Source: Patellaria atrata CBS 101060
Taxonomy: Eukaryota; Ascomycota; Dothideomycetes; Patellariales; Patellariaceae
DNA: 64,000 bases
Direction of reading: 5' to 3'
Assembly: GCA_010093705.1 (NCBI GenBank)
Contig: MU006089.1
Span: forward strand, 291,570 to 355,569
Made by a program: the position numbers and the translations under genes. The notes under the pieces were generated by a model. The model was not told the DNA's origin. It worked only from the letters and a program-made list of their open reading frames with translations, and did not search any database. Of this stretch, positions 1-10,643 are shown one piece after another (position 1 is the stretch's first letter; every line of letters starts with the position of its first letter).

Positions 1-1
1 C

Positions 2-1954
2 ATATACGAAGCGCTCGTCAGCCGTGCTATCGAACACAAGCTCTCCGACCTCTTAACCCCCTCCGTTCTCCTTCCACTCCGCGCAAAAGCAGAACCCGCC
101 GAAGTTACCCCGACGTTATTTAAGATTCTGAGGATCCAAGACAGAGGATGGTCGAAAGAAGACTGGCAAGCATGGATAGATAATCTGGGTGTGGTGGAGT
201 GGAAAGATCTGATTGAGACCTTAGACCAGGGAGAGATCAAAGAATGGATTACGGGACCTGCGGATGATGAAGTGGATGAGGAAGGGATGGCGGAAGAGCA
301 AGGTTGTTTGCTAGATTCCTTTGAAATTGGAAATCTTTTGCTCCAGAACTTGCGGAACGTCAACCAAGCGTTATTACATTGCCGGGCTATCTTTGAGTCC
401 GAGCAAGATACAAAGGACATTTCTCGGGAGGAAATTGGCCAGGTTACCAGTGATATCGTAAAAGGACTCGACCTACTTGACGTTGCAGCTGCGTTCACTC
501 GAGAAACGAGCAAGGCCCAAACGGAGGAGTCGGTATTTGAACATAAGTATCCTGATCCTGCGACAGAATCATCAGATCAACATGAGAAGAAGAGTTCGAA
601 GAAGCGTAAACTGGATTCTAATACTAGCTCAAAACAATTACCTCCTCCCGATACAGATAGTTCAAGCAATCGAAATAGTATCGGAAGCAGACCGCAAGAA
701 CTGTCGAAAAAGCTTAAAGAATCCTTGATTTCTACTAGAGTACGCAGCTATAGCCACAAACATAACTTCCTCGCCCAGCCTACCGTTCCTGTAAACGACG
801 AGGACTATGAACTATACCTGAAGGATGTGTATAGGTTCGCGCGGCAAAGCGGCCTCAAGCGCAAACGCGCAATAGCATGCGTGATTGAAGCTGTTGAAGT
901 GCTACCTGAAACGTTGAGATGTCATCAACAGCTTTTGTTTGCGTCTCCATCAACTGAATTGTTGGATGGGAATTTGGAAGAACCTCCAACTGAAGATCAA
1001 GAAATGCCACTTATAGTCTCTGACGCGGAGACAGAGATCAAAACCCGAGCGCCAATAGTTCGTGAAGGGCAATTATTGACGCCGGTGGCAAGTTTTTCGA
1101 GGCAATATCCGGTAGAATTACCACATCCAAAACTGGAAGCCCCAGCTCGAAAGAATGATAACCAAACTGAGAGCGCTAGTAATGGGAGAAAAAAGAAGTT
1201 CAAGAAGGCCAAAGACATGCAAACTACACCTCAATCGAGTTCGTTGCAAAACTCATCGAAACCAGCTACTCTTGATGAATTTGACAGCTCTGATAGACGG
1301 AGTAAATCACTCCGCAAGCGAGAGAGAAAACGTGACCGCAAAGCAAACCAGAACCACTCATTCACTAACAGCTTACTCTCTGACAACAAGCGATTCCCTC
1401 AAGGCACGGTGACACCTTCGCAACATTTTGTTTCCACTAGTCCCGCTACAGAGGTAACCTCAATACTACAAGCACGATCGCCATCCCTAGAATTGGGTAC
1501 ATCTTTCTCTCACATTGGGCCGTCCATAAAATCATTTGAAAAGAGGTCTTCTTTTATGAACCAGAGACTGAACCTTCCTGGAAGGAGAATTATTCCTGAG
1601 AGTCCGGAAATTGGAGATAGCATTACTGTGTATTCTAGATCAAAGCGAGAGCGTGTCGATAGGGAAAATAAATCTAACTCGCAAAAGCACCTATTCGACT
1701 CGATCGCACCACAGACAATGCCTGGATCTACGGGTAAAGGAAATGAAGTCGAGAACTTCCTTACCCCCAATGGAGAAGCAATCCCCTACGGACTTCCAAC
1801 TTCCGCACGAAGACGTGTCTCATTTGATATGATATCTCCAATGGAGCAGCATTTTCCAAGCCCAATGATTCGCCCAGCGAAGCCGGCGATGAGGATTGGC
1901 CCGAATGCGAACAATGGAGAGAAGAGGGACCCTCTAGGGGAGAAAAACATTTAA
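2..1954 (+). CDS. Partial nuclear-type low-complexity protein (3' part; may be the N-terminal half of the glycosylase downstream)
   Basis: The frame is open from base 2, so the start lies left of the window. The first 180 residues or so look folded and helical (many Leu/Trp, e.g. GWSKEDWQAWIDNLG). The rest is polar and disordered, with basic runs (KKSSKKRKLD, SGRKKKFKKAK, SLRKRERKRDRK) that look like nuclear localisation signals. I recognise no family. The frame ends at 1954, but the region 1850-2002 is also open in another frame that continues into the glycosylase ORF. A GTAAAG donor at 1734 and a CAG acceptor ending at 1849 would remove 116 nt and join the two in frame. The candidate intron itself reads as plausible protein and its branch site is weak (TTGAT), so separate genes or a frame error remain possible. 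Confidence 0.6.
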   Translation: MYEALVSRAIEHKLSDLLTPSVLLPLRAKAEPAEVTPTLFKILRIQDRGWSKEDWQAWIDNLGVVEWKDLIETLDQGEIKEWITGPADDEVDEEGMAEEQGCLLDSFEIGNLLLQNLRNVNQALLHCRAIFESEQDTKDISREEIGQVTSDIVKGLDLLDVAAAFTRETSKAQTEESVFEHKYPDPATESSDQHEKKSSKKRKLDSNTSSKQLPPPDTDSSSNRNSIGSRPQELSKKLKESLISTRVRSYSHKHNFLAQPTVPVNDEDYELYLKDVYRFARQSGLKRKRAIACVIEAVEVLPETLRCHQQLLFASPSTELLDGNLEEPPTEDQEMPLIVSDAETEIKTRAPIVREGQLLTPVASFSRQYPVELPHPKLEAPARKNDNQTESASNGRKKKFKKAKDMQTTPQSSSLQNSSKPATLDEFDSSDRRSKSLRKRERKRDRKANQNHSFTNSLLSDNKRFPQGTVTPSQHFVSTSPATEVTSILQARSPSLELGTSFSHIGPSIKSFEKRSSFMNQRLNLPGRRIIPESPEIGDSITVYSRSKRERVDRENKSNSQKHLFDSIAPQTMPGSTGKGNEVENFLTPNGEAIPYGLPTSARRRVSFDMISPMEQHFPSPMIRPAKPAMRIGPNANNGEKRDPLGEKNI

Positions 1955-3243
1955 CACACTCTACTAATGATCATGAATCGGGAGCTGCGGCGGACTCGCA
2001 GTTGAAGATTCATGGAGCAGCGGTGGATACGAACAATCATAGACAGATACAGACCGCAGGATCTTCAAACTCCGGATCAGAAATGGATGCTCCTGGCGAT
2101 GACACTAGAGATCGCTATAGTCCAGTTGACTGGCACACAATTAATAGCTTTACCCAGTTTGAGAGGGGCATAGCTAGAAACATTGGACAATTACAGCATT
2201 CCTCTTCTCCCGCGCTGGAAACCAAAATTTTGGACCCTAATGGAAGTTCACAGCGGAGCGAGAATTACACAAGCGCCAAATCGGAACCATTTGGTACACC
2301 TCCGCTAAGAAACGGCGAGGAACACATACGATCTAATATCTCGGAAACCGAAGATCACTCCTTCTCCGGTCTATCAGAACTATTAGACTCATATCAAGAT
2401 TCTCCAAAAAAAAACAAATCCACACCTACGACTCCACGAAAACAAACGGGCAAATACTCACATCACTTCCCGCAGCTGACAGAAAAGAAAAACATACGAC
2501 CGCCACCAGGGACAATTTCCTGCTTACCATTTCCTCCACTCGAAGCTTCTTCATTTGGACTTATACAAGAAAAACTAGCGGCCGATCCCTTCATTCTACT
2601 AGTAGCAGTTGTATTCCTCAATAAAACAAAGGGAACGGCAGCAATACCTAAATTCTGGCAGTTAATCGAACGTTACCCTACTCCAGAAGCGCTTGCTGAA
2701 GCCGACAGCTGTGAGCTTACGGACATAATACAACAATTGGGCCTCCAGAACGAGCGGGCGAAAACACTTATCAATCTGGCCAATGTATGGGTTGCAGATC
2801 CCCCCTCGAAGGGAAGGAGACATAGAAAACTCAATTACCCTGAGCCTAGAGAGGGGTGCAATATTCTTCCAAGAGAAATACTCAAAGACGACGACGAGCG
2901 CTTCGGAGCGTGGGAGATTGCCCATCTACCTGGCTGCGGTGCATATGCCCTGGACAGTTGGCGCATCTTTTGCCGTGATAAACTCCGGGGCCTTGCTCTA
3001 GACTGGAATGGAACAGGTGCCGGCAGTCCATTTCAACCAGAGTGGATGAGAGTGGTCCCCAAGGATAAGGAGCTCAGGGCTTTTCTTCGATGGATGTGGT
3101 TGAAGCATGGATGGACGTGGGATCCAAAGACTGGCCGCAAAGAGAGAACTACGTTCGAGCTCCAGCAACAGGCCAAGGCTGGAGATATTGTGTGGGATTT
3201 ACAGAAGAGTCAACAGGTCGGTGTTACCAAGGAGTCGGATTGA
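1850..3243 (+). CDS. MBD4-like HhH-GPD DNA glycosylase (C-terminal catalytic part)
   Basis: The C-terminal 240 residues match the MBD4/ROS1-like branch of HhH-GPD base-excision glycosylases. The helical start reads KLAADPFILLVAVVFLNKT. A helix-hairpin-helix follows (LPGCGAYALDSWRIFC), in which the Asp of ALDS occupies the catalytic position, and the domain ends in LRWMWLKHGWTWDP. Family members remove T or U from G mismatches made by deamination of cytosine or 5-methylcytosine. There is no methyl-CpG-binding domain in view. About 200 disordered residues precede the domain. The start is uncertain. If this is an independent gene the first good in-frame ATG is at 2083. If it is the 3' exon of the upstream ORF it begins at 1850. 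The very short gap after the upstream stop favours one gene. The domain call is firm; the N-terminus is not. Confidence 0.75.
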
Positions 3244-4141
3244 GTAAGTTTTTCTTATTGGAGGTGGATATGTTATCCCTTGACTTGTCAGGGCTTCCTC
3301 AGTCTGCTATACAATACACTCAGCCATAGGACAGGCTATTCAGCAAAACACAAAAAACGAGGTCATTAAAAGAACTAAAGTTTGCCACAATTCCTTTAGA
3401 TGTAGAGCAAGCGTACGGAGTGCCTACAATGAGAAAGGAGAGATGATAGATGTTTACATGAGCATGGAGGTGGTCAATTTCATTTAGCGTGCAGGTCGTT
3501 GTTTGCTGGCAATGTAGCGCAACTAGGGACCGCTGTTATGCATCAGCTGGCCTAAAAACATCTATGGTCGTCTTTCCTACATAGATACCTAGATCTCTCA
3601 TTCCTCTAGCATTTCTAATGTTTTCTTTGCGGAGTTTTACTGTCTTGGTGGACGGCAGTGGGGACATTATGTGTCAAAAACTCTTATACCCCCAACTGGA
3701 TCTCAATTCCAACTTTGTATACAGCTTGAAATAGAATCCCAAAGTATCTAAAATATCGAGTTGAAGCATGAGTGATGCCGGTTCGCCAAGCCAACAGCAC
3801 GTCTTTGCAGACCACGTCACGGGCCCGGCCACCTCCAACTTTCGAACCTTCCATCTCACGATAATCGGCCGTTCTAACATATCAAATCCTCCAACATAGA
3901 GACAATCAGCCATTCACGGTCTTCCGTATCCTTATATAGACTCGCACCAGTCGGGCAGCAACAGGGAAACCGAGGCGTGGCGTGGATTTTGAATGTGCCC
4001 GCTATCCAATCACAACGTCCGTTGCGCTCTGTAACCGCCAGACGCTGTGCTCTTCAGTTACGTTACCGGGTTCCTAAGCCCGAATCGCTCACCAACATAG
4101 AGTCACCGATATTTCTGCTGTCTATATGATCGCTAGATATC
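3244..4141. other. Intergenic, about 0.9 kb
   Basis: Holds the 3' flank of the glycosylase and the promoter side of the 913-aa gene. Apart from a CCAAT box near the downstream start I see no gene or repeat. Short open frames on the minus strand have no family resemblance. Confidence 0.5.
4006..4010 (+). promoter_or_regulatory. CCAAT box upstream of the 913-aa gene
   Basis: A CCAAT pentamer in the context TATCCAATCACAA, 132-136 nt before the ATG. CCAAT is the core site of the fungal HAP/CBC complex. Assignment here rests only on the motif and its distance. Confidence 0.35.
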
Positions 4142-6883
4142 ATGTCATCAAGAGATTCAGATCCCCCCAGGCGTCGGAGGAAAGAATACGACGCAAAACC
4201 CAAGGACAAGGACAGGGACAAGGAGCGCCATCGAAGTCATAAATCTTCACGCCGCAAATCTGAAAAAGACCCTGAGCGTGAATCCAGCACGCGCGACCGT
4301 TCTCCGCCTACCCGCACTCGGTCGCATACACACTCGCATAAGAAGATGGCAGTATCGATTCCCGAGATGGAACGGCGGGCTTCCACCGCGTCGCCTGGCG
4401 CTTCTAGGACGAGTCTTCCGTATCCTAGCTTCTCGAAAGCACATAGTAAGGAGGCTGTCCGGAGTAAAGAAGAGTTTCCGACTCAGCCTAAAGTATCAAT
4501 GTACACTCCAGATCCAACAGATCTCGGCCAGGGAGACGAAACAAGTGAGGATATACCAAAAACGGGAACGCAGCAGACCGCAGGCGGAGGAGAAGCACCA
4601 CCTAGTCCACCGCTCACCGCAGTAGAGCCGGAGCTAAGAAGAACGAGCAGTGGTAACAGCATGAGGAGAGTGACAGTGGAAGTGGGCTCGGACGTGGAGG
4701 CCAGAAGAAAAATGTCTAAAGAGGGGTTGAGAGCGTCGTCGAGACCCAGGTCGTCAGCTTCAAAGTCAAGTTTGGGACAGACGGTGCAGATTATAGACGA
4801 TGGGTCTCAACTATCAGGTATTACGGAATCCTCGAAACCGAGCACTGTGCGGGAAGTGTCACCGATGGTTGTAATACTAGGAGATGGCTCTGGACTAGGT
4901 GCCCATGGAAGGAGGAGTAATCGGACGCCATCCGGGATAGGCTCGCAACGGAACTCCATAGTTACCCAGTCGACTACAGACTCTGACGCGACATCCATCG
5001 CTCCTGAGCGAAAAGCACAACCCAGACCCCCCGCGCTAATCAACCACAATGAGTCTTCCCCTCTATCTATCATGGAATCGTCTCCACGGACACCGACACC
5101 TCGAGACGTTACCTTTCCCCCTGTCGACCCAGACCAGAAAGATCCACCGATGGTTCAGATCTTCACAGACGATGACTTCCGAGCTCAATCCGTAGGAGCA
5201 ATGCATGCCCCCCCACCCCCTCCACCTCCTCCACCGCCTCCACCGCCCCCAACGATGAATACTGCAGATTTACCTCGTGTTGACTATCTACTTCACAACG
5301 GCGGGTTATCACAGCCACTCCCTAAGAACATGCTATCAGCAGTAACCCCGTCCGCCCCAGTCACCACTTACCATCAATATCAATCTCCTCGTATTGGCGA
5401 TCAAAACCCCCGTCTAAACGTCCAACAATTTTTCGCTCCAATCATAAATGTACTAGACGGTTACTCTCAGGTTCTCTCCAAAAATGGATCGATAGCAGTA
5501 GCGACGGGATATCGCTCTGTAGCGCGGCGTCTATTAGACCGGCTTGAGGCTGTATTTGCTCGCAATATCTCATCAGAAACGTGCGACTGCATAATGTGTA
5601 GATCAAATCCAAACCGCCCTCTATCTGAGGAAGAGGATACTGGTCTAAGTTGGGGTGAAATATTAGAATATGTCTCGGGCCGGCGAGAACTACCAATGTG
5701 GCCTCCATTTTCGATTGCACCAAATTCGGATGGTACAGAGGGACTCGGAATTATAGGCATGGAAGCTCCCATGCAAAAGATGGACATCGACGTCCCAGAA
5801 GAGTATCGAGCCCATTACGTCCGGCAGAACAAAAAAACCAAAAATACAGTGCAGAAATGGTTGGCAAGTCAACCAGATATGCCTTCAAGCCCTCCTCAGG
5901 ATGTTGATGATAACACCCTCACATTTGCAATCTTAACTCACCTTGAACCGGAGAAGAGACCTATTTTCAATGCACTGCTACGGGGCATGTCCACTTTACC
6001 AGCCTCACGTGCTCCAACGCCGATGGAGAACCCAAGATCTGAGTTATTGCAAAAGACATCTCTAGCATTGCAACGACTATACCGTCTCACAGACCCTCCG
6101 CGGGATGCTGAATGCACGTTATACTTATTGAACAATCCAGAATTGCATGGCATATTAGTAACCATTGCAGCGGTAAGTGCTGGAGAATGGGATCTTCTAA
6201 TATCTGGGAGATTCGATGGGTTCTTGTGGAGCGGGGCAGAAGACCCCTATCCGCGTCCCTTTGATCCGGGCACAATTTCTAGAGGACCATCCAGAGGACC
6301 GGTAGCAACACCGCTTTCCAGGACAACGACTCCATTCAGCATGGGCATCCCCTCCCGAGGTGCGACGCCATTCCGAGTCGGAACTCCTCATAACCCCATG
6401 TTCATGCCTTCACGATCTCAAACACCGGCAATAGGTGCAGGGTTTGGTGCACCCGTGCAGATGGACGAGGAAACCGAAATCGCCGTCCTTGCGGAAGTTG
6501 AACGAGAAATATACCTCGGGATGGAAGCGCTCGAAGACGCTTTTGAGGCTTTACATAGCAAAGCAGAAGGGGTCCGACGCGCGCTACGTGAGAGGAGCAC
6601 CGGCCTAGCCATGGCCGCGCAGGCCCGTCGAGGCTCCGGAGCCGAAGACATCGGGGTTAGGCTTGGCACACCGGCTTCCGGCATTGGGGGCTGGGGGGGA
6701 ATGGGGTGGGAAAGTGAGACAGACGATGGGGTTGATGATAGGAGCGAGATCGCACCAGATGATTCGGCGAGCAATATAAGTTATAATAGAAGGAGGGGTC
6801 CGAAGAGGAGGCATGCGAGGGCGACGCCAGCCCCGGTGGAGGAGGAGGATGAGAGTGGAACGGAAGAGGTGATGGTAAGGTAG
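4142..6883 (+). CDS. Conserved fungal protein, 913 aa, unknown function
   Basis: A single uninterrupted exon. Residues 1-415 are disordered and rich in Arg/Ser/Lys (SR-like N-terminus with RDKERHRSHKSSRR), followed by a proline tract of about 14 residues at roughly 357-370. Residues 423-700 form a folded block with strong helices (LNVQQFFAPIINVLDGYSQ) and a Cys cluster CDCIMC near residue 480 that could bind metal. A second helical stretch near residues 785-815 (EIAVLAEVEREIYLGMEALEDAF) could be a coiled coil, followed by a basic/acidic tail. No catalytic motif is visible. I cannot name a family and assign no function. The ATG at 4142 is the first in frame and has an acceptable context (TATCATG). 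Confidence 0.85.
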   Translation: MSSRDSDPPRRRRKEYDAKPKDKDRDKERHRSHKSSRRKSEKDPERESSTRDRSPPTRTRSHTHSHKKMAVSIPEMERRASTASPGASRTSLPYPSFSKAHSKEAVRSKEEFPTQPKVSMYTPDPTDLGQGDETSEDIPKTGTQQTAGGGEAPPSPPLTAVEPELRRTSSGNSMRRVTVEVGSDVEARRKMSKEGLRASSRPRSSASKSSLGQTVQIIDDGSQLSGITESSKPSTVREVSPMVVILGDGSGLGAHGRRSNRTPSGIGSQRNSIVTQSTTDSDATSIAPERKAQPRPPALINHNESSPLSIMESSPRTPTPRDVTFPPVDPDQKDPPMVQIFTDDDFRAQSVGAMHAPPPPPPPPPPPPPPTMNTADLPRVDYLLHNGGLSQPLPKNMLSAVTPSAPVTTYHQYQSPRIGDQNPRLNVQQFFAPIINVLDGYSQVLSKNGSIAVATGYRSVARRLLDRLEAVFARNISSETCDCIMCRSNPNRPLSEEEDTGLSWGEILEYVSGRRELPMWPPFSIAPNSDGTEGLGIIGMEAPMQKMDIDVPEEYRAHYVRQNKKTKNTVQKWLASQPDMPSSPPQDVDDNTLTFAILTHLEPEKRPIFNALLRGMSTLPASRAPTPMENPRSELLQKTSLALQRLYRLTDPPRDAECTLYLLNNPELHGILVTIAAVSAGEWDLLISGRFDGFLWSGAEDPYPRPFDPGTISRGPSRGPVATPLSRTTTPFSMGIPSRGATPFRVGTPHNPMFMPSRSQTPAIGAGFGAPVQMDEETEIAVLAEVEREIYLGMEALEDAFEALHSKAEGVRRALRERSTGLAMAAQARRGSGAEDIGVRLGTPASGIGGWGGMGWESETDDGVDDRSEIAPDDSASNISYNRRRGPKRRHARATPAPVEEEDESGTEEVMVR
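5208..5253 (+). repeat. Polyproline-coding C-rich tract
   Basis: Alternating CCC/CCT/CCA/CCG codons within the 913-aa gene encode an uninterrupted proline run, a likely ligand for SH3, WW or profilin-type domains. Confidence 0.7.
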
Positions 6884-8251
6884 ACGTTCAGGAGTCTACA
6901 TTGCCATAGGTAGTGGATGGTTTTTCCACGTTCAGAGCAGGTCCTTTGAGCTTTTAAGTTCGGGTATCTAATAGGGTAGTATAGGGATTGGGTTGTTTCT
7001 TCGTTGTACGTTTCCTACTCTTTTCCTTTCTTTCACTGAGTAGTTAGCCTTATCTGGACTTTTCTTTAACGGGCTTCCAGGGCGGGCATGTGGCGTCATA
7101 GGTGATGCGTTGCATATGGGCATCTTTGAATTCTAGGAAGTTATTGCTGTATACCAAATCTTCGATACCTATGGTTTTGGGTTAAGGCGAGTGAGTAAAT
7201 GATTATACCTGCTATGCTAGTTACAGTAACCATTGGTCCTGACGTGGCCGAAGCATTTGTTTACCATATTCCGTATTGTCCCTTGCATGATATGAATTTA
7301 CCTTTCGACCAATCTCCATGAGCGCGTGAACGAGAACACCAACGACGCGAAACGAAAGCGACAAAGCAACGTCAACGCGGTAACGAATCGATCGCTTTGT
7401 TTTGTTTTTGTTTTTTTTCTTTTCCATTTTATGGTTGCGGCCTGCTTTGCATTGCCACGTTGCAGTATCGTACAGTCCATAAGTGCAAAGTATAGTTGCA
7501 AACAAGTCTCGGGCATACTTTAGTATTGGATGAAACTATCTTGTTGAGCTCCTATGACATTGATAGAAGTCGTCGAATGTTTTATTTGTTTGGTTGATGG
7601 AGATTTATAGTCTGGAAGTGACACCTCCCACTTCCCCTCTCAAGGACCCCACGATTGTTATTACTGACTTACTGTATTATTCCTACGCAACCGGTGGAAT
7701 CTAGAGGCGATTCCAGACAAGGTTATCCATGCAATATATAAGCCCGGCGCATAAACAATCCGTGCGCGGATGATTGCACTGCTGAACTTGTCGTCAAGAC
7801 TTCTTTTCCCATCATATTTGGCTGTAGGGTCGTTTGTGTACTGTACAGTACACCCGGAATACCTCCACCGTACTGTACCTTCCCCCGGTCGAGCATCGTG
7901 AAATTGATTCGCAGCCGCAGTGAGTATCTCTGAGAGCATTGGAGTATCAGGGATTGGTGTGAGAGCTGGAAACCAACTGTTCACGAGGTAAGTGTACGCA
8001 GGATGCGTGGGAGTCGCTGTGTTTGGGAATGTGGGTTCGTGGAGCTCGTGCTAATAATGTCTCTACAGCTTCACCCAATTGTTTCACGACTATACGAATC
8101 TCACGTTTGCTGACGTCAATCCACGTCGGAACTCATTATCTTTTTCCTCCTCTCCCGAGCTTGAAAACTTGTCGACACATTCCCCTCCGCTCCAAGTGTG
8201 AAATTAAAAAACCGTGGCGCTTACTCGAAAGACTGAGAAGTCCTAATCACA
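6884..8251. other. Intergenic, about 1.4 kb, upstream of the kinase
   Basis: No supported gene. T-rich stretches occur around 7400-7430. A perfect 18-bp palindrome and a second GTACTGTAC word lie at 7836-7878. The region 8023-8251 is open in one frame ahead of the kinase start and is probably its 5' leader. Confidence 0.5.
7836..7853. repeat. Perfect 18-bp palindrome containing GTACTGTACAGTAC
   Basis: The sequence GTGTACTGTACAGTACAC reads the same on both strands. A second half-element, GTACTGTAC, sits at 7870-7878. The same word recurs in other intergenic regions of the window (see findings). Confidence 0.8.
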
Positions 8252-10643
8252 ATGGTGGGCTCCATGGAAGAAAGTATGAATGGGATGGTCGATCCAGAGA
8301 AATTGTACACAAAGCAGAATTGCATTGGTAAGATACAAGGCTGCATGCTGCTGGAATTCAACTGACTGAATCAGGTGGTGGTAGCTTTGGCAAAGTATAC
8401 AAAGGGTGAGACCGTCTCACTCCACAAGTGTTTAAAACAGAAGACTGATTGGGGCTGAACAGAGTCGACAAGAGAACGGGCCAGTCCGTCGCCATCAAGA
8501 TTATTGACGTCGAGAACGCCGAGGACGAAGTCGACGATATCATACAAGAAATCTCCATTCTCTCGGAGCTCAACTCGCCTTATGTTACTAAGTACTATGG
8601 GTCTTACCTCAAGGGCTCAGACCTCTGGATCATTATGGAATTCTGTTCCGGCGGTAGCTGCGCCGATTTGATGAAGCCAGGACTTATACCAGAGGATTAT
8701 ATCACGATCATTATAAGGGAATTGTTGATGGGCTTAGAATATCTCCACAGTGACAAGAAGTTACACAGAGATATCAAAGGTGGGTGACTAAAATCTGATA
8801 TGGCTGTGTGTATGCTAATCAATCAGCTGCGAATGTCCTCATGGGTGCGAATGGTCAAGTCAAGCTTGCGGATTTCGGTGTCTCCGGTCAACTCTCTGCG
8901 ACGATGACAAAGAAGAATACATTCGTGGGAACTCCATTTTGGATGGCGCCTGAAGTTATCAAGCAGTCTGGGTACGATCATAGAGCAGATATATGGTCTC
9001 TAGGTATCACCGCACTTGAACTGGCACTAGGCGAGCCCCCTTACTCAGACATCCACCCTATGAAGGTGTTATTCTTGATTCCGAAGAACCCACCTCCAAC
9101 TCTAGAGGGGAATTTCAGTAAAGCTTTCAAAGATTTCGTGGAACTATGCTTGAGAAAAGAGCCACGGGAGAGACCTTCAGCAAAAGAACTACTCAAGCAC
9201 CCATTCGTGCGGAAAGCTAAGAAGACAACATATTTGACAGAGCTAATAGAGCGGAATGAGCGATATCAAGCGCGCCATGGTAACAAGAGCTCTGAAGATG
9301 AGGAGAGCGACTCTAATGACGAACCGGAGTCGAGAGACTCCGAGAACGAAGATCTCTGGGACTTCGGCACTATCAGGCCAGCTGCAGGTAGAGCACATGG
9401 GTTGAGAGCAATGAACGATGCAGGAGCGAATTCAAGAAATCGGAAACCCTCGCCCTTGGATCTGGGAATACTACCACCCTCACCACGAAAAGTGGATCCA
9501 TTGTGTATCGGCGTTGAAAATGCTAACATGCAACCGAGGGACACTATCAAAGCGCCTATCTCACCAATCCCACCTCTATCTCCAACAAAGACTCCTGTCA
9601 CTTCTTTTACACCCCAATCTCCGGCAGCTGCCGCAAAGATCCCATTACCTCCATCGCCAGAGAAAATAAGAGGGCCTACTTTCCCGCGCCGAGAAGCGAC
9701 CTCGAAGTCAATACCACCATCATCATCTACGCCGCAACTTGCACGACCTTCCCCTCAAGAGGAGGATGCATTCTTACAGCAGTCCATCGCCGCAGATATG
9801 GCCCAGCTCGGACTAGGGTCTACCCGTGAACAGTCACCATTAAAACCGGCTGATCTAGCCACAGATATGGCCCAGCTCCGACTGGACTCTACCCCTGGAC
9901 TGTCAACTCAAAAACCCGTTAATCTAGCTCCGGCATTCGACTTTCCGACACCACCAGCAAAACCTATATTCAATCCACAAGTTAAAGCACTTACGTCCGA
10001 CCGACCACAAAAGCCACAACCAGATAGACAGCTCTCGCATATCTCTAACATCTCACTACAACAGCAACCTCTTCCCTCTTTTGGCCCGCCGACACAGCAA
10101 TATACACAATCTAAACCGCACCCACTAGCTTCTCATCCTGTATCAAGTCCTCCAATTGATGTAGTCGTTACCAAGAGAACAGCTCCTGATCTTTCTCCCT
10201 CAAAATCGGCTTCCATTCCTCATCATCCCCCCTCAAACCATCCTCTCCCCCAGTATTCTCATCGGCAACCACAACTTCAATCCTCCCAACCCCAACCAGC
10301 GCAAAACCAGGCCCAGGAACAAGAAATCACTGCTCTATCCAGCGTTGTCCTCCCAGCACTCGAATCGGCGCTGCATCGACGCACCTATAATCTAAACCTG
10401 CTGCAACAACAGCAGAATAGGTTACAACAGAACTCCCAGTCCGGCCAGCAAAAGAAAGATATGTATCAGGTCATGGCTGCACACGAGCAAATCAAGAAAC
10501 TAGTGAACAAGGCTGCTAGACTGTTTGCTGAAGTAGATGCTTGGGATACGGCCCAACCGGTTGGTATGGGTGGGGAGGTGGTGGGCTTCCTGGAAGGGTT
10601 CTTAGAGGAGGTGTTGGTGAGGGTTGAAGCGGAGGATGAGTAG
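8252..10643 (+). CDS. Ste20-family (GCKIII / MST-type) serine/threonine protein kinase
   Basis: Four exons: 8252-8327, 8375-8405, 8463-8779, 8827-10643, giving 746 aa. The kinase domain spans about residues 20-275: glycine loop [15 protein letters not shown] lysine, catalytic HRDIKAANVL, DFGVSG, and the GTPFWMAPE activation-segment signature of germinal-centre kinases. These kinases (Sid1/SepL, Nak1/Kic1, MST-1 in fungi) act upstream of NDR kinases in septation and polarity. I cannot tell which paralogue this is. An acidic segment ([22 protein letters not shown]) follows. Then comes a Pro/Ser/Gln-rich linker with a tandem 23-residue duplication. A conserved-looking helical C-terminus (residues about 635-740) is typical of GCKIII dimerisation tails. 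The ATG at 8252 has a good context (CACAATGG) and begins just before the kinase fold. Confidence 0.93.
9791..9928 (+). repeat. Tandem 69-bp (23-codon) duplication in the kinase tail
   Basis: Two adjacent copies begin at 9791 and 9860. They encode [17 protein letters not shown]... and [17 protein letters not shown]..., sharing the MAQL core. Divergence between copies suggests the duplication is not recent. Confidence 0.75.
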
